Positions 1 to 6,525 are shown, numbered from the stretch's first letter. The stretch is DNA of 6,554 bases from Hyphomicrobiales bacterium (GCA_015494185.1 WGBT01000114.1:1-6554); one strand, 5' to 3'. Notes: generated by a model from the letters alone, not told the origin. Translations and numbers: made by a program.

Positions 1-1920
1 CAATTGCCGCGCCTGATTGCGTGCGGTTGAGGTGATGGTAAATTCACGGTTCAATGTTGCCCCCAAATGCCCGATGAGAGCCGGGGCGGTATCAATGCCA
101 CAATGGAAATTGAGCGGGCGAAAAAGACGGTTATGTTGCCGGGCCCGTTTTTCCATTTGACTGTTGAAATGCGCGAATTTCCGAGCGAGCTCAAGAACCG
201 CTGTGGCAGCATGATAAGTGTGATCTGGATCCGTGATTGGCGCGTTCCAAACTGCATCGACAGCATCGCCCTCGAAATGTTCAATCCAGCCGCGATATTC
301 GAGAAAGGTTTTGTTGGTCATCCCAAACAATCGCGCTGCCGCCCGTGCGAAACGGCGTTCAAGATGTTGCCCAGAAGCTGAAAGATCAGGCATGCCGCGA
401 ATTTCAAAGTGCATGAAAGTAAGATGGGTCAGTTGCGGTTCAAAGGTTTGCCCTAGGGGCTGGCTTTGAACTTCCTCGATCAGGGCCGGTGCCAGCCGTC
501 CGGTGAACAGTTGGGCGATTTCGGCCCGTTCTTTATGGCGCAGCCATTGCCGTTGCAAGATTGCTATGCTCACGGCAAAGCCAATCCCCAAGGCCGGATA
601 AAGCGGGTCGAGCAATAGGCCGGAGCCTTCAAAACCAAGCCAGGAAAAGAACGCAAATCCACCGGCTATGGTGAAGGCCAGCAACAGACCTTGCAGGGGG
701 CCTGAGATATAAACCAGGAAGGCGGCGAGAATGGCGGCAAGACACAACACGGCGATTTCAACAGCTGTGCCATAGGCCGGCCGGGTGACCGGGGCGCCGA
801 GCAGAATTTGCGAGACCGCTTGCGCAGTGCGCTGAAGCGCTCCGTTTGCGTTTTCAGGCCCCCCAATCAACAAGATATGACCTTGCAGAGCCTTCAGGGG
901 GGATTCACCGGCCAGAATTTTCCATGCCGGCAGCACCGGGATGGTTTTGTTGAAACCATCATATTGGCGGAGGCGCGCATGACGATCGAGCGGCACCCGG
1001 ATATCCCCGATATTGAGTTGTAAATCATTGTAGAACAATGATGACCAGGGCCATTGCGCCCCCGCCCTCTGCAGCTCGAAATGCCCCACGCCTTGGGCAC
1101 GGGCGACGACAGCGGCGGCCAGTTGCACATAAATCGTCGAACCGTCACGGTAAAGCAGAGGCAAACGCGATGGCAATGAAGGCACAGCGTGCCCCTGAGC
1201 AGACGGGGGATGAGCGCGGTTTATCAGAATGGCCGTGAAACGATGAGGGGACACTGCTGGTCTTTGCGCCAAAAATGCGCGGGTTTCAAGGGGGAGCAAT
1301 TGAGTGATGAGCTTGCCTTTGAAAAGAACGTTGGCAGGTGTTGCTTGCGCGGGCTCAGCGGTTGAAAAGACCAAAGCGCCTGCAGGTTTGAGGGCAGGAT
1401 GTAAGCCTGATTTTTTCAACTCGGTGATGAGAGGGGTGGCAACGGCTTGTAAGGCGGCCCGCTTTTCATCTGGTGCGAGCGTCACCAAACGTTTGATTTG
1501 CTCGGTGAGTTGAGCCGTTTCATTGCCAGGGGGAGGAATCGTCAAACCGATTGCGGCAGGATTGGCTTGCGCCAGTTTTTGCAAAAAACGGGTAAGGGTT
1601 GGCCCCGTCCAAGGCCAAGGTCCCATCCGCCGTTGGCTTTCGGAATCAATAGCAATGATCTTTACCGGAACCGTGGATTTGAGAGCTTTAGGGGCGAATT
1701 GTTGATAGCTGGCAAAAACATGATCGCGAAGCATGACTACAGCCACAGGATCCCAAAGCCGTAAGGCTACAACCGCGAGCAAAGACACTCCCAATAGGGC
1801 CGCAAACTGGATTGGCCGCCGGTATTGATTTGAAAAGCGTTGCCGGTCTTGCCCCCCAAACACGTTTTTGAACGGCTCGATGAACCGCTTCCCCCCGGTC
1901 TTGCTGCTGCCCATGCTCAT
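1..1920 (-). CDS. CHASE2-domain adenylate/guanylate cyclase-like membrane protein (partial, 3' end outside window)
   Basis: The frame is open for 640 codons from ATG 1920 and runs off the left edge, so the C-terminus is missing. Order of parts: short basic N-terminus; membrane segment at about residues 38-56; an extracytoplasmic CHASE2 sensor at about 65-385 (VKIIAIDSES near 86-95, GPWPW near 100-104, LPLLYRDG near 253-260, LQGHILLIGG near 345-354); three membrane helices at about 388-405, 410-430 and 436-455; then a class III nucleotide cyclase-like domain from about 498. This order is typical of CHASE2 cyclases, which are thought to sense envelope or external signals; no ligand is assigned here. 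The cyclase domain is degenerate: the first metal Asp position is Glu506, the second (Asp552 in GDAVDAVW) is kept, the base-selecting Lys and Asp positions are His548 and Thr632, and the transition-state Asn635 is kept. Activity is therefore doubtful. Alternative in-frame starts are ATG 1965 and ATG 1914; the latter has GGGGA 6 nt upstream. An in-frame TAA lies upstream of 1965. Confidence 0.88.
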   Translation of the reverse strand, partial: MSMGSSKTGGKRFIEPFKNVFGGQDRQRFSNQYRRPIQFAALLGVSLLAVVALRLWDPVAVVMLRDHVFASYQQFAPKALKSTVPVKIIAIDSESQRRMGPWPWTGPTLTRFLQKLAQANPAAIGLTIPPPGNETAQLTEQIKRLVTLAPDEKRAALQAVATPLITELKKSGLHPALKPAGALVFSTAEPAQATPANVLFKGKLITQLLPLETRAFLAQRPAVSPHRFTAILINRAHPPSAQGHAVPSLPSRLPLLYRDGSTIYVQLAAAVVARAQGVGHFELQRAGAQWPWSSLFYNDLQLNIGDIRVPLDRHARLRQYDGFNKTIPVLPAWKILAGESPLKALQGHILLIGGPENANGALQRTAQAVSQILLGAPVTRPAYGTAVEIAVLCLAAILAAFLVYISGPLQGLLLAFTIAGGFAFFSWLGFEGSGLLLDPLYPALGIGFAVSIAILQRQWLRHKERAEIAQLFTGRLAPALIEEVQSQPLGQTFEPQLTHLTFMHFEIRGMPDLSASGQHLERRFARAAARLFGMTNKTFLEYRGWIEHFEGDAVDAVWNAPITDPDHTYHAATAVLELARKFAHFNSQMEKRARQHNRLFRPLNFHCGIDTAPALIGHLGATLNREFTITSTARNQARQL

Positions 1921-1925
1921 TCCCC
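1921..1925 (-). promoter_or_regulatory. Possible ribosome binding site (GGGGA) for the CHASE2 gene
   Basis: Read on the minus strand, GGGGA directly abuts ATG 1920 and lies 6 nt before the in-frame ATG 1914. The spacing favours 1914 as the true start; the upstream in-frame ATG 1965 has no purine-rich stretch before it. The difference is only a few residues of a basic N-terminal tail and does not affect any domain. Confidence 0.35.
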
Positions 1926-2073
1926 GCTGCCCCCGGTGCTGGAGCCTGTTGATAGAAGGACCCATTTTGCGAATCGCATAATTTTAGGGCAATCTTACAG
2001 CCAGGCCGGGCCGCAAACAAAGTGACAATTGGGACTGTGACGCTTTATCCCCACGTAAACTGTCACCGTCATA

Positions 2074-2115
2074 TTATCCTTTTACAGTGATTTTTTATCC
2101 TTTGCCGGTGATTTT
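2074..2115. repeat. Two-copy 21-bp tandem repeat spanning the stop codon of the ycjF-like gene
   Basis: Positions 2074-2094 and 2095-2115 match at 18 of 21 bases. On the minus strand the first-read copy encodes the last six residues, KITGKG, followed by TAA. The second copy, just past that stop, encodes KITVKG and another TAA in the same frame. The unit length is a multiple of three, so the coding C-terminus with its stop codon appears to have been duplicated. It may be a remnant of replication slippage. Confidence 0.85.
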
Positions 2116-3318
2116 TTGCGCCCAATTTTGTGCCAATTCTTTCATGAAATCGCGGAAGCGGGCGGGTTCGGCTTCGATGAAAGGCAGCGGGCGAATGGTG
2201 TTGACGGCGGCCAGACCGATCCGGGCTGTTAAGGCGCCGTTCAAGATACCCTCCCCGAGCCGGGCGGACAGTTTGGCGCCGAGTTTTTGCCCAAGCAGCT
2301 GTTGAATGACGTCTTCGCCTAAGGACAAAGCGCCGGCGATGACCAGATTGGCAAACACCATCCGGGCCAACCGCAACAAGCCCCAAAATCCCGGATGGCC
2401 GCCATAAATCAGGGCAATATGCCGTATCAGGCGCAAATTTTCCGCGCCCACATAGACCACATCGAGCACCGCCATGGGGGAGATGGCGGTGACCACGGAT
2501 ACCCGTTGGGCGGTTTGGGCGATCAGGCTGCGGGCTTCGGCGTCAAGCGGCACGAGCAGGCTGCGTTCAGCCAAGGCTAGCCGCTCACGGGCACTCATGA
2601 TCTCGCTTTCATGAGCGTGCAGTTCGTCGATACTCCAGGCGAGGGCTTTTTTGTCGGCTAACAGGGTTTTTAGCTGATCGCAGCTCTGTTTGGCTTTTGT
2701 GGAATCGTCATGGTTGAGCGCCGATTCGGCATCCCGGCGAATTGTTTCCAGATGACGCAGCCGCATAAGTGTCAAGATTTCCCGGGCGGTGATCACCAAG
2801 GCGGCCAGGATCAATAGGCTCAAAAGCCCTACCGCCAGCCATCCCAACAGGCCCTGGGCGGCAAAGAGTTGGGTGATGAAATGGGTAAACCACATGCCGA
2901 TGGCCAGGGTGATCAGGCCGGTGAGCGCGGCAAAGAACACCGCGCCCCAACGAAAACCGTGGTAAACCGATGTGATCTGTTTCAGCCCCACCGGCCCGGT
3001 TTTGGCTGCAGGGGGCCATTCCGGCTCGCTTTCCGGTTCTGGCTTGGGAGCTGGAGCAGGTTCTGGCTGGGCGGCGGAAAGTGGCGCAGAGTGGGGGGCT
3101 TTTCCCGGAGCTTGCGGATTGTGCCATGTCAGGGCGGCGGCCTGTTGTTGGGCCTGTCGATCCACGGTCTGTGTGGGGGCTGTGGATGACGGAATGGGAT
3201 GAAACACCCGCGGTGCCCGGCGCCGTGGCGGGACAGGCTCTTCACGGGACAGATCATTTTCAGGCCGCTCATTATGGGGGAGCTTATTTTCAGGCGTGTT
3301 GTTGTTGTTCTGGGTCAC
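2095..3318 (-). CDS. ycjF: YcjF-like DUF697/TIGR01620 family inner-membrane protein
   Basis: This 407-residue protein has a polar, proline-rich N-terminal tail of roughly 110 residues (Pro/Glu-rich around 84-101). A membrane hairpin follows (about 124-147 and 157-177), then a charged helical stretch (about 180-255), and then the conserved C-terminal domain at about 256-385, with signature-like stretches VLDVVYVGAENLRLIRHIA, IYGGHPG and RLGEGILNGALTARIG. That arrangement is characteristic of the UPF0283/TIGR01620 family, whose E. coli member YcjF is an inner-membrane protein encoded next to ycjX in the stress-associated psp region. The molecular function is not established. The GTG start overlaps the ycjX-like stop codon as GTGA, with GGGAG (3329-3333) 10 nt upstream, so translational coupling is likely. 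The C-terminal codons are part of a 21-bp tandem repeat. Family assignment is firm; the biological role is inference. Confidence 0.9.
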   Translation of the reverse strand: MTQNNNNTPENKLPHNERPENDLSREEPVPPRRRAPRVFHPIPSSTAPTQTVDRQAQQQAAALTWHNPQAPGKAPHSAPLSAAQPEPAPAPKPEPESEPEWPPAAKTGPVGLKQITSVYHGFRWGAVFFAALTGLITLAIGMWFTHFITQLFAAQGLLGWLAVGLLSLLILAALVITAREILTLMRLRHLETIRRDAESALNHDDSTKAKQSCDQLKTLLADKKALAWSIDELHAHESEIMSARERLALAERSLLVPLDAEARSLIAQTAQRVSVVTAISPMAVLDVVYVGAENLRLIRHIALIYGGHPGFWGLLRLARMVFANLVIAGALSLGEDVIQQLLGQKLGAKLSARLGEGILNGALTARIGLAAVNTIRPLPFIEAEPARFRDFMKELAQNWAQKITGKG

Positions 3319-4811
3319 GGCAACTTGTCTCCCAACAGGAAGTGAAGCACCCGGTCGAGCCGGATATGGGGCAAGACGGCAATGCCGGTGGCCTGGTTGA
3401 AATGGGGGCGCGGCGGCTGAAAGCGGATGAAATTGAGCCCCAACCGGCTAATTTTCCGGGCCTCGTCATCACAACCGGCACAACCTTGGCGTAAAGCATA
3501 GTCTGGATTGGCGGGCAGGTCACCGGGAAAAATCACCACTTCGCTCTTGCCATCGAACACCTGATCTCCCAGCCGTTCGCCCGGTTCCGGGAGCCCTTGA
3601 ATGCAATGCCAAACCTCCCCATCTTGCCGGGTTTCCACTTCGGTGGTGGTGCGCAGGGCGGCAATGGCAAATTTCTCGACCTCGGCGCCGCGATATTGGG
3701 CATGTTCGATCGCCCGTTCGGTGAGTTTGGCCAAAATCGCTTCGAGCCGTTCATGGCTTGTGTGGTGCAGCCGGTCCGCCTTGGTGGCCACAAAGGCCAT
3801 CTTGTCGATGCGCGGTTGAAACAAGGCAGAAAGCCAAGTCTGTTTTCCCGGGCGGAAACAGGCCAAAATGCCGGACATGGCGCGTTGCAGATCTTGCACC
3901 GCTTCAGGTCCCGCGTTGAGCGCCCCCAAGGCGTCGACCAAGATCACCTGCCGGTCCAAGCGCATGAAATGATCGCGGAAAAACGGTTTGACGACATGGG
4001 TCTTGTAAGACTCGAAACGCCGCGCCATCATCGCCCAAAGGGAGCCGCGTGGGGCGCTGCCGGAGCCGGGCAGGTGCAATGGGGCAAAGGTCAGGGCGGG
4101 GGAGCCTTCCAAATCTCCCGGCATCAAGAAGCGGCCGGGCGGAATTGTCGAAAGGGCGAAGGAATCTTGCCGGCAAGCGGTGAGATAGGCTTTGAACAGG
4201 TCAGCCGCCTGCCGCGCGATTGCCTCATCTTGTGCTGCGGTTGGATCGATGCTCTTAGTGAATTGCCGCCAATCTTTGGATAGGACGGCGCGGTTTGGCT
4301 CCAGGCTCATTTGCCAGGTTTGACGGCTCCAGTCATCATAGCTTTGCGAAAGCAGCGGCAGGTCGAGCAACCATTCACCGGGATAATCGACTATATCGAC
4401 ATGCAACCGGTTGCTGCCAAAGGTGCGGTTGAGCAAGTCGTCAGGCTCATATTCCAAGGTCAACCGCAGTTGCGAAATATGCCGGGTGCCTTGCGGCCAG
4501 GTGGGGGCCGAATAAGGCGGCTGTCCGGTCAGCGCGGCAAGGTGATCTTCGAATTCGAACCTGGGCAGGGTGTCATCTGGTTGCGGTTCCAGATAGGCGG
4601 CTTTGAGACGGCCACTGGCGGCGGCGTCAAAAAACAACAGCCGCCCGCCATTGATCAGATTGTGCACCAGCGAGGTGATAAAGACGGTTTTGCCCGCCCG
4701 CGACAAGCCGGTGACCCCAAGCCGCAGCGCCGGGTTGCGCAACTGCCCCGCCAGCGTTTTGGCGTTACGGAAAAAATCGGCGGTATGATCCGTCAAATCG
4801 GAAAGTCTCAC
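3315..4811 (-). CDS. ycjX: YcjX-like P-loop NTPase (DUF463 family)
   Basis: This 498-residue protein has a clear nucleotide-binding core: a P-loop GLSRAGKT at 35-42, a DxxG switch-type motif DYPG at 142-145, and TKAD at 343-346 in the G4 (base-recognition) position. The C-terminus PHIRLDRVLHFLLGDKLP is the typical end of YcjX-family proteins. These are GTPase-like P-loop proteins; in E. coli ycjX lies beside ycjF and is stress-induced, but its cellular target is unknown. The start is GTG at 4811. AGGAG at 4823-4827 lies 11 nt upstream, which is rather far, and an in-frame TGA lies eight codons before the GTG, so no longer start is available. It is the first gene of an operon with the ycjF-like gene, which it overlaps by 4 bp. 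A Cys-x-x-Cys pair (C444, C447) sits in a region that I recall as variable in the family. Confidence 0.92.
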   Translation of the reverse strand: MRLSDLTDHTADFFRNAKTLAGQLRNPALRLGVTGLSRAGKTVFITSLVHNLINGGRLLFFDAAASGRLKAAYLEPQPDDTLPRFEFEDHLAALTGQPPYSAPTWPQGTRHISQLRLTLEYEPDDLLNRTFGSNRLHVDIVDYPGEWLLDLPLLSQSYDDWSRQTWQMSLEPNRAVLSKDWRQFTKSIDPTAAQDEAIARQAADLFKAYLTACRQDSFALSTIPPGRFLMPGDLEGSPALTFAPLHLPGSGSAPRGSLWAMMARRFESYKTHVVKPFFRDHFMRLDRQVILVDALGALNAGPEAVQDLQRAMSGILACFRPGKQTWLSALFQPRIDKMAFVATKADRLHHTSHERLEAILAKLTERAIEHAQYRGAEVEKFAIAALRTTTEVETRQDGEVWHCIQGLPEPGERLGDQVFDGKSEVVIFPGDLPANPDYALRQGCAGCDDEARKISRLGLNFIRFQPPRPHFNQATGIAVLPHIRLDRVLHFLLGDKLP

Positions 4812-4914
4812 GAGGCGGACAACTCCTGCTGCTCAAAGGGCCAAGAACCTAAATCATGAAGTGAAGAATGAACCGATAATGGTCCGATATTGATCACAGA
4901 CAGCAAAAAAGATA

Positions 4915-4942
4915 AAGACACAAGCGGCAGCATAACTATAAC
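4915..4942 (+). promoter_or_regulatory. Candidate housekeeping-type promoter for the peroxiredoxin gene
   Basis: AAGACA at 4915-4920 matches four of six -35 consensus positions. After a 16-bp spacer, TATAAC at 4937-4942 matches five of six -10 positions. The following CCACA/TGTGG inverted repeat (4942-4957) would fall at or just after the transcription start, leaving a 5' untranslated region of about 80 nt. This rests on consensus matching only; alphaproteobacterial promoters often deviate from it. Confidence 0.3.
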
Positions 4943-5015
4943 CACAGCTTATTGTGGGAAGTGAGGGGCCGGGCGCATGCAGGATTTTCAGCGATGGTCC
5001 CAACGAAAGTAAAAC

Positions 5016-5023
5016 GGGAAGGA
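5016..5023 (+). promoter_or_regulatory. Ribosome binding site deciding the peroxiredoxin start
   Basis: GGGAAGGA ends 8 nt before ATG 5032. This good Shine-Dalgarno placement supports MTIAVGDRLP as the N-terminus over the in-frame upstream GTG at 4954, which would add 26 residues with no family resemblance. Confidence 0.75.
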
Positions 5024-5031
5024 TTGAAGCT

Positions 5032-5517
5032 ATGACGATTGCGGTTGGCGACAGGTTGCCGGATGCCACTTTCAAAATCATGACTAGCGAGGGCCCTGCG
5101 GAAACCACGACGGCGGAAGTGTTCGCAGACAAGACCGTGGTGCTGTTTGCCGTGCCAGGCGCTTTTACCCCAACATGTCATCAGAAACATCTGCCGGGTT
5201 TTTTGGAACATTTACATGAATTCAAGGCCAAAGGGGTTGATCTGGTCGCCTGTACGGCGGTCAATGATGTTTTTGTGCTCGATGCCTGGGCGCATGCCAA
5301 TGCAGCCGATGGCAAGATCGCCTTTTTGGCCGATGGCAATGCCGAATTCGCCAAAGCCCTTGGGCTTGATCTTGATGCCACCGGCTCGGGGTTGGGGATC
5401 CGCTCGAAACGTTATGCCATGCTTGTTGAAGATGGCATCGTGAAAATCCTCAATGTTGAGGAAGTGCCAAGTGTTGCGGAAAAAAGCAGTGCAGAAGCCT
5501 TGCTCAAGGCGATCTAG
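5032..5517 (+). CDS. Peroxiredoxin, Prx5/PrxII type (AhpC/TSA-like, Redoxin domain)
   Basis: This 161-residue cytosolic thiol peroxidase reduces hydrogen peroxide and organic hydroperoxides. The peroxidatic site is PGAFTPTC at 42-49, with Thr46 and Cys49 in the usual T-x-x-C spacing, and the conserved active-site arginine lies in the stretch RSKRYAMLVEDG (124-135). The VND motif at 77-79 followed by FVLDAW is typical of the Prx5 subfamily. A second cysteine, Cys74 in VACTAVND, matches the position of the resolving cysteine described for plant PrxII enzymes, so an atypical two-cysteine mechanism with glutaredoxin or thioredoxin as reductant is plausible. The length is normal for the family and no signal peptide is visible. 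The start is ATG 5032, supported by a well-placed ribosome binding site. It stands alone, diverging from the ycjX/ycjF operon and followed by a 272-bp gap. Function is confident; the reductant is inferred. Confidence 0.95.
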   Translation: MTIAVGDRLPDATFKIMTSEGPAETTTAEVFADKTVVLFAVPGAFTPTCHQKHLPGFLEHLHEFKAKGVDLVACTAVNDVFVLDAWAHANAADGKIAFLADGNAEFAKALGLDLDATGSGLGIRSKRYAMLVEDGIVKILNVEEVPSVAEKSSAEALLKAI

Positions 5518-5520
5518 TGG

Positions 5521-5541
5521 CTCTGGGGCAGAGAAGATTTT
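5521..5541 (+). terminator. Possible weak intrinsic terminator after peroxiredoxin
   Basis: A short hairpin CTCTG-GGG-CAGAG (5521-5533) begins 3 nt after the stop codon and is followed by AAGA and a four-base T run at 5538-5541. The stem is only 5 bp and the T run is short, so termination would be inefficient at best. Confidence 0.3.
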
Positions 5542-5628
5542 GGGGGATGAGGTGGTGATGCCACGATTGAAAAACTTGTGAATTTAAGGAGTTGAGAACC
5601 ATAGAAGAATTTTCTTCCCAAGTATTTG

Positions 5629-5640
5629 AAGATTAATCTT
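5629..5640. repeat. Perfect 12-bp palindrome upstream of the MarR-family gene
   Basis: AAGATTAATCTT equals its own reverse complement and overlaps the left half of the CtrA-type box at 5633-5647. MarR-family proteins usually bind short palindromes in their own promoter, so this is one candidate operator. That role is inferred from position and symmetry only. Confidence 0.6.
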
Positions 5641-5647
5641 GAATTAA
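5633..5647. promoter_or_regulatory. CtrA-type box (TTAA-N7-TTAA) upstream of the MarR-family gene
   Basis: TTAA at 5633-5636 and TTAA at 5644-5647 are separated by exactly 7 bp, the spacing recognised by the alphaproteobacterial cell-cycle regulator CtrA. The box lies about 145 bp before ATG 5790 and about 115 bp after the peroxiredoxin stop. The surrounding DNA is AT-rich, which raises the odds of a chance match. Confidence 0.5.
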
Positions 5648-5693
5648 TAATAGAATTTAGTGGCTTTTTGAGTAAAGTGACTTATTCATGTCT

Positions 5694-5719
5694 TCATGAG
5701 CATTGGGGGATGCTCATGA
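5694..5719. repeat. 26-bp inverted repeat with a perfect 10-bp stem
   Basis: TCATGAGCAT (5694-5703) and its exact complement ATGCTCATGA (5710-5719) flank a TGGGGG loop. No T run follows on either strand, so it is unlikely to be an intrinsic terminator. Its place between the CtrA-type box and the regulator's start suggests an operator or a 5' untranslated-region structure. Confidence 0.8.
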
Positions 5720-5789
5720 TCGTAATGGTTGAACATCAGATTGGCTGCATTTGCCAGTCAGAACAGTTACAGTTTATGTGAGTCACTTA

Positions 5790-6398
5790 ATGTCCCTCGA
5801 AGTCACGACAGACTTGAAGTCCAAACCGATCAAAGCCCAGGAGAAATCTGGCCAATCAGGTGAAACCTCGTCACCCGGTGGCCGTGTTCATGCCTCTCGC
5901 CGTCACGATCCAGCGAGTTTGACGGAGCCATCTGATCTTAATTTCAAGGCCAGCTATATTCTGACAATGTCATTGATCGAGCGGTTACATAAATTGCTGC
6001 TCGATGTCATCAAGGACGAGTTTGAGCGCTTGGGACGGTCGGATGTCAACAGTGTTCAGGCTTATTTGATCTATCATATTGGCGATGATGTCTTAAGCGC
6101 TGGTGAATTGCGGTCGCGAGGCTACTATCTAGGCTCCAATGTTTCTTATAATTTGAAGAAGCTCGTCAATGGCGGTTTTCTAAGTTATGAGCGTTCCAGC
6201 AAAGACCGCCGCTCGGTGCGCATTCGGTTGACCGAAAAAGGATTGGAAATCTGCCAAATTGTCGATCGGCTTTTCGCGCGGCATTTGCGCAGCCTCGAAC
6301 AAGTTGGGGGGTTGGCCCCTGAGGATCTGAAACGGCTGAACCGATCGTTGCAGCAATTGGAACGCTTTTGGTCGGATCAAATTCGCTATCGGCTGTAA
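5790..6398 (+). CDS. MarR-family winged-helix transcriptional regulator, LdtR-like
   Basis: From ATG 5790 the protein has 202 residues: a polar Ser/Lys/Arg-rich tail (1-50), a dimerisation-type helix region (about 55-85, SLIERLHKLLLDVIKDEFER), a helix-turn-helix with recognition helix (about 102-126, AGELRSRGYYLGSNVSYNLK), a wing with the MarR-like DRR signature (132-150, SSKDRRSVRIRLTEKG), and a C-terminal helix pair (about 155-200). The stretches LDVIKDEFERLGR and GYYLGSNVSYNLKKL resemble LdtR proteins of rhizobia and Liberibacter, which control an L,D-transpeptidase and stress tolerance; I make that link from memory. The start is uncertain: TTG 5751 is also in frame, and no candidate has a clear ribosome binding site. 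ATG 5967 would cut into the conserved first helix and is unlikely. It lies alone after a long regulatory gap with a CtrA-type box, a palindrome and an inverted repeat. Targets here are unknown; autoregulation is plausible. Confidence 0.88.
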   Translation: MSLEVTTDLKSKPIKAQEKSGQSGETSSPGGRVHASRRHDPASLTEPSDLNFKASYILTMSLIERLHKLLLDVIKDEFERLGRSDVNSVQAYLIYHIGDDVLSAGELRSRGYYLGSNVSYNLKKLVNGGFLSYERSSKDRRSVRIRLTEKGLEICQIVDRLFARHLRSLEQVGGLAPEDLKRLNRSLQQLERFWSDQIRYRL

Positions 6399-6407
6399 TG
6401 ACAAATA

Positions 6408-6424
6408 ACGGTGCTTTGTGCCGT
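6408..6424 (+). terminator. Possible weak terminator hairpin after the MarR-family gene
   Basis: ACGGTGC-TTT-GTGCCGT can form a 7-bp stem, two pairs of which are G-U wobbles, starting 10 nt after the TAA. Only a CACTTTG stretch follows, with no proper T run, so support is weak. Confidence 0.25.
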
Positions 6425-6509
6425 CACTTTGCGTTGAAAAACGAATCTCTCATCATCTTTTTGGGGGAAAGACCGGTTTGGGGCGGGCGCGTTACCTGGC
6501 GGGCTGGCG

Positions 6510-6524
6510 TTAATCCGCTCTTAA
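6510..6524. promoter_or_regulatory. Second CtrA-type box (TTAA-N7-TTAA) near the right edge
   Basis: TTAA at 6510-6513 and TTAA at 6521-6524 are separated by TCCGCTC, exactly 7 bp. The flanking DNA to the left is GC-rich, so chance is a less easy explanation than for the first box. It lies 112 bp after the MarR-family stop and probably serves a gene beyond the right edge. A 10-bp palindrome CTCTTAAGAG (6518-6527) overlaps its right half. Confidence 0.55.
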
Positions 6525-6525
6525 G

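Larger units (their letters stand above)
4812..5031. other. Divergent intergenic promoter region between ycjX-like gene and peroxiredoxin
   Basis: These 220 bp separate two divergently read transcription units and must carry promoters for both. The middle part (about 4860-4950) is AT-rich. It holds an 11-bp direct repeat at 4873-4883 and 4884-4894 (9 of 11 bases the same, one helical turn apart) and a small inverted repeat CCACA/TGTGG at 4942-4957. I found no convincing promoter for the ycjX direction. Confidence 0.6.

Noticed and set aside
1688..2020. 110-codon minus-strand open frame across the start of the CHASE2 gene
   Set aside because: It is out of frame with the CHASE2 coding sequence, low in domain-like features, and explained by overlap with the real gene and its upstream spacer.
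1982..2050. Promoter-like TTGTTT/TAAGAT (17-bp spacer, minus strand) and GTGAC/GTCAC symmetry upstream of the CHASE2 gene
   Set aside because: The -35 matches only three of six consensus positions, and the inverted repeats are 5 bp with long loops; this is within chance expectation.
2221..2240. Near-match to a CtrA box (TTAA-N7-TTCA) inside the ycjF-like gene
   Set aside because: It has one mismatch and lies within coding sequence with no nearby promoter context.
3597..4283. 228-codon plus-strand open frame opposite the ycjX-like gene
   Set aside because: It lies fully antisense to a gene with clear P-loop and family motifs, and its translation shows no recognisable domain; it is a shadow frame.
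4860..4955. Heat-shock sigma-type promoter for the ycjX-like operon (CTTG and CCATTAT on the minus strand)
   Set aside because: The two half-motifs are about 39 bp apart, much too far for one promoter.
4954..5031. Longer peroxiredoxin reading frame from GTG 4954
   Set aside because: The added 26 residues resemble nothing in the family, while ATG 5032 has a well-placed GGGAAGGA and gives the normal N-terminus.
5751..5789. TTG 5751 as start of the MarR-family gene
   Set aside because: No ribosome binding site and a rare start codon; ATG 5790 in the same frame is preferred, although it is not proven.
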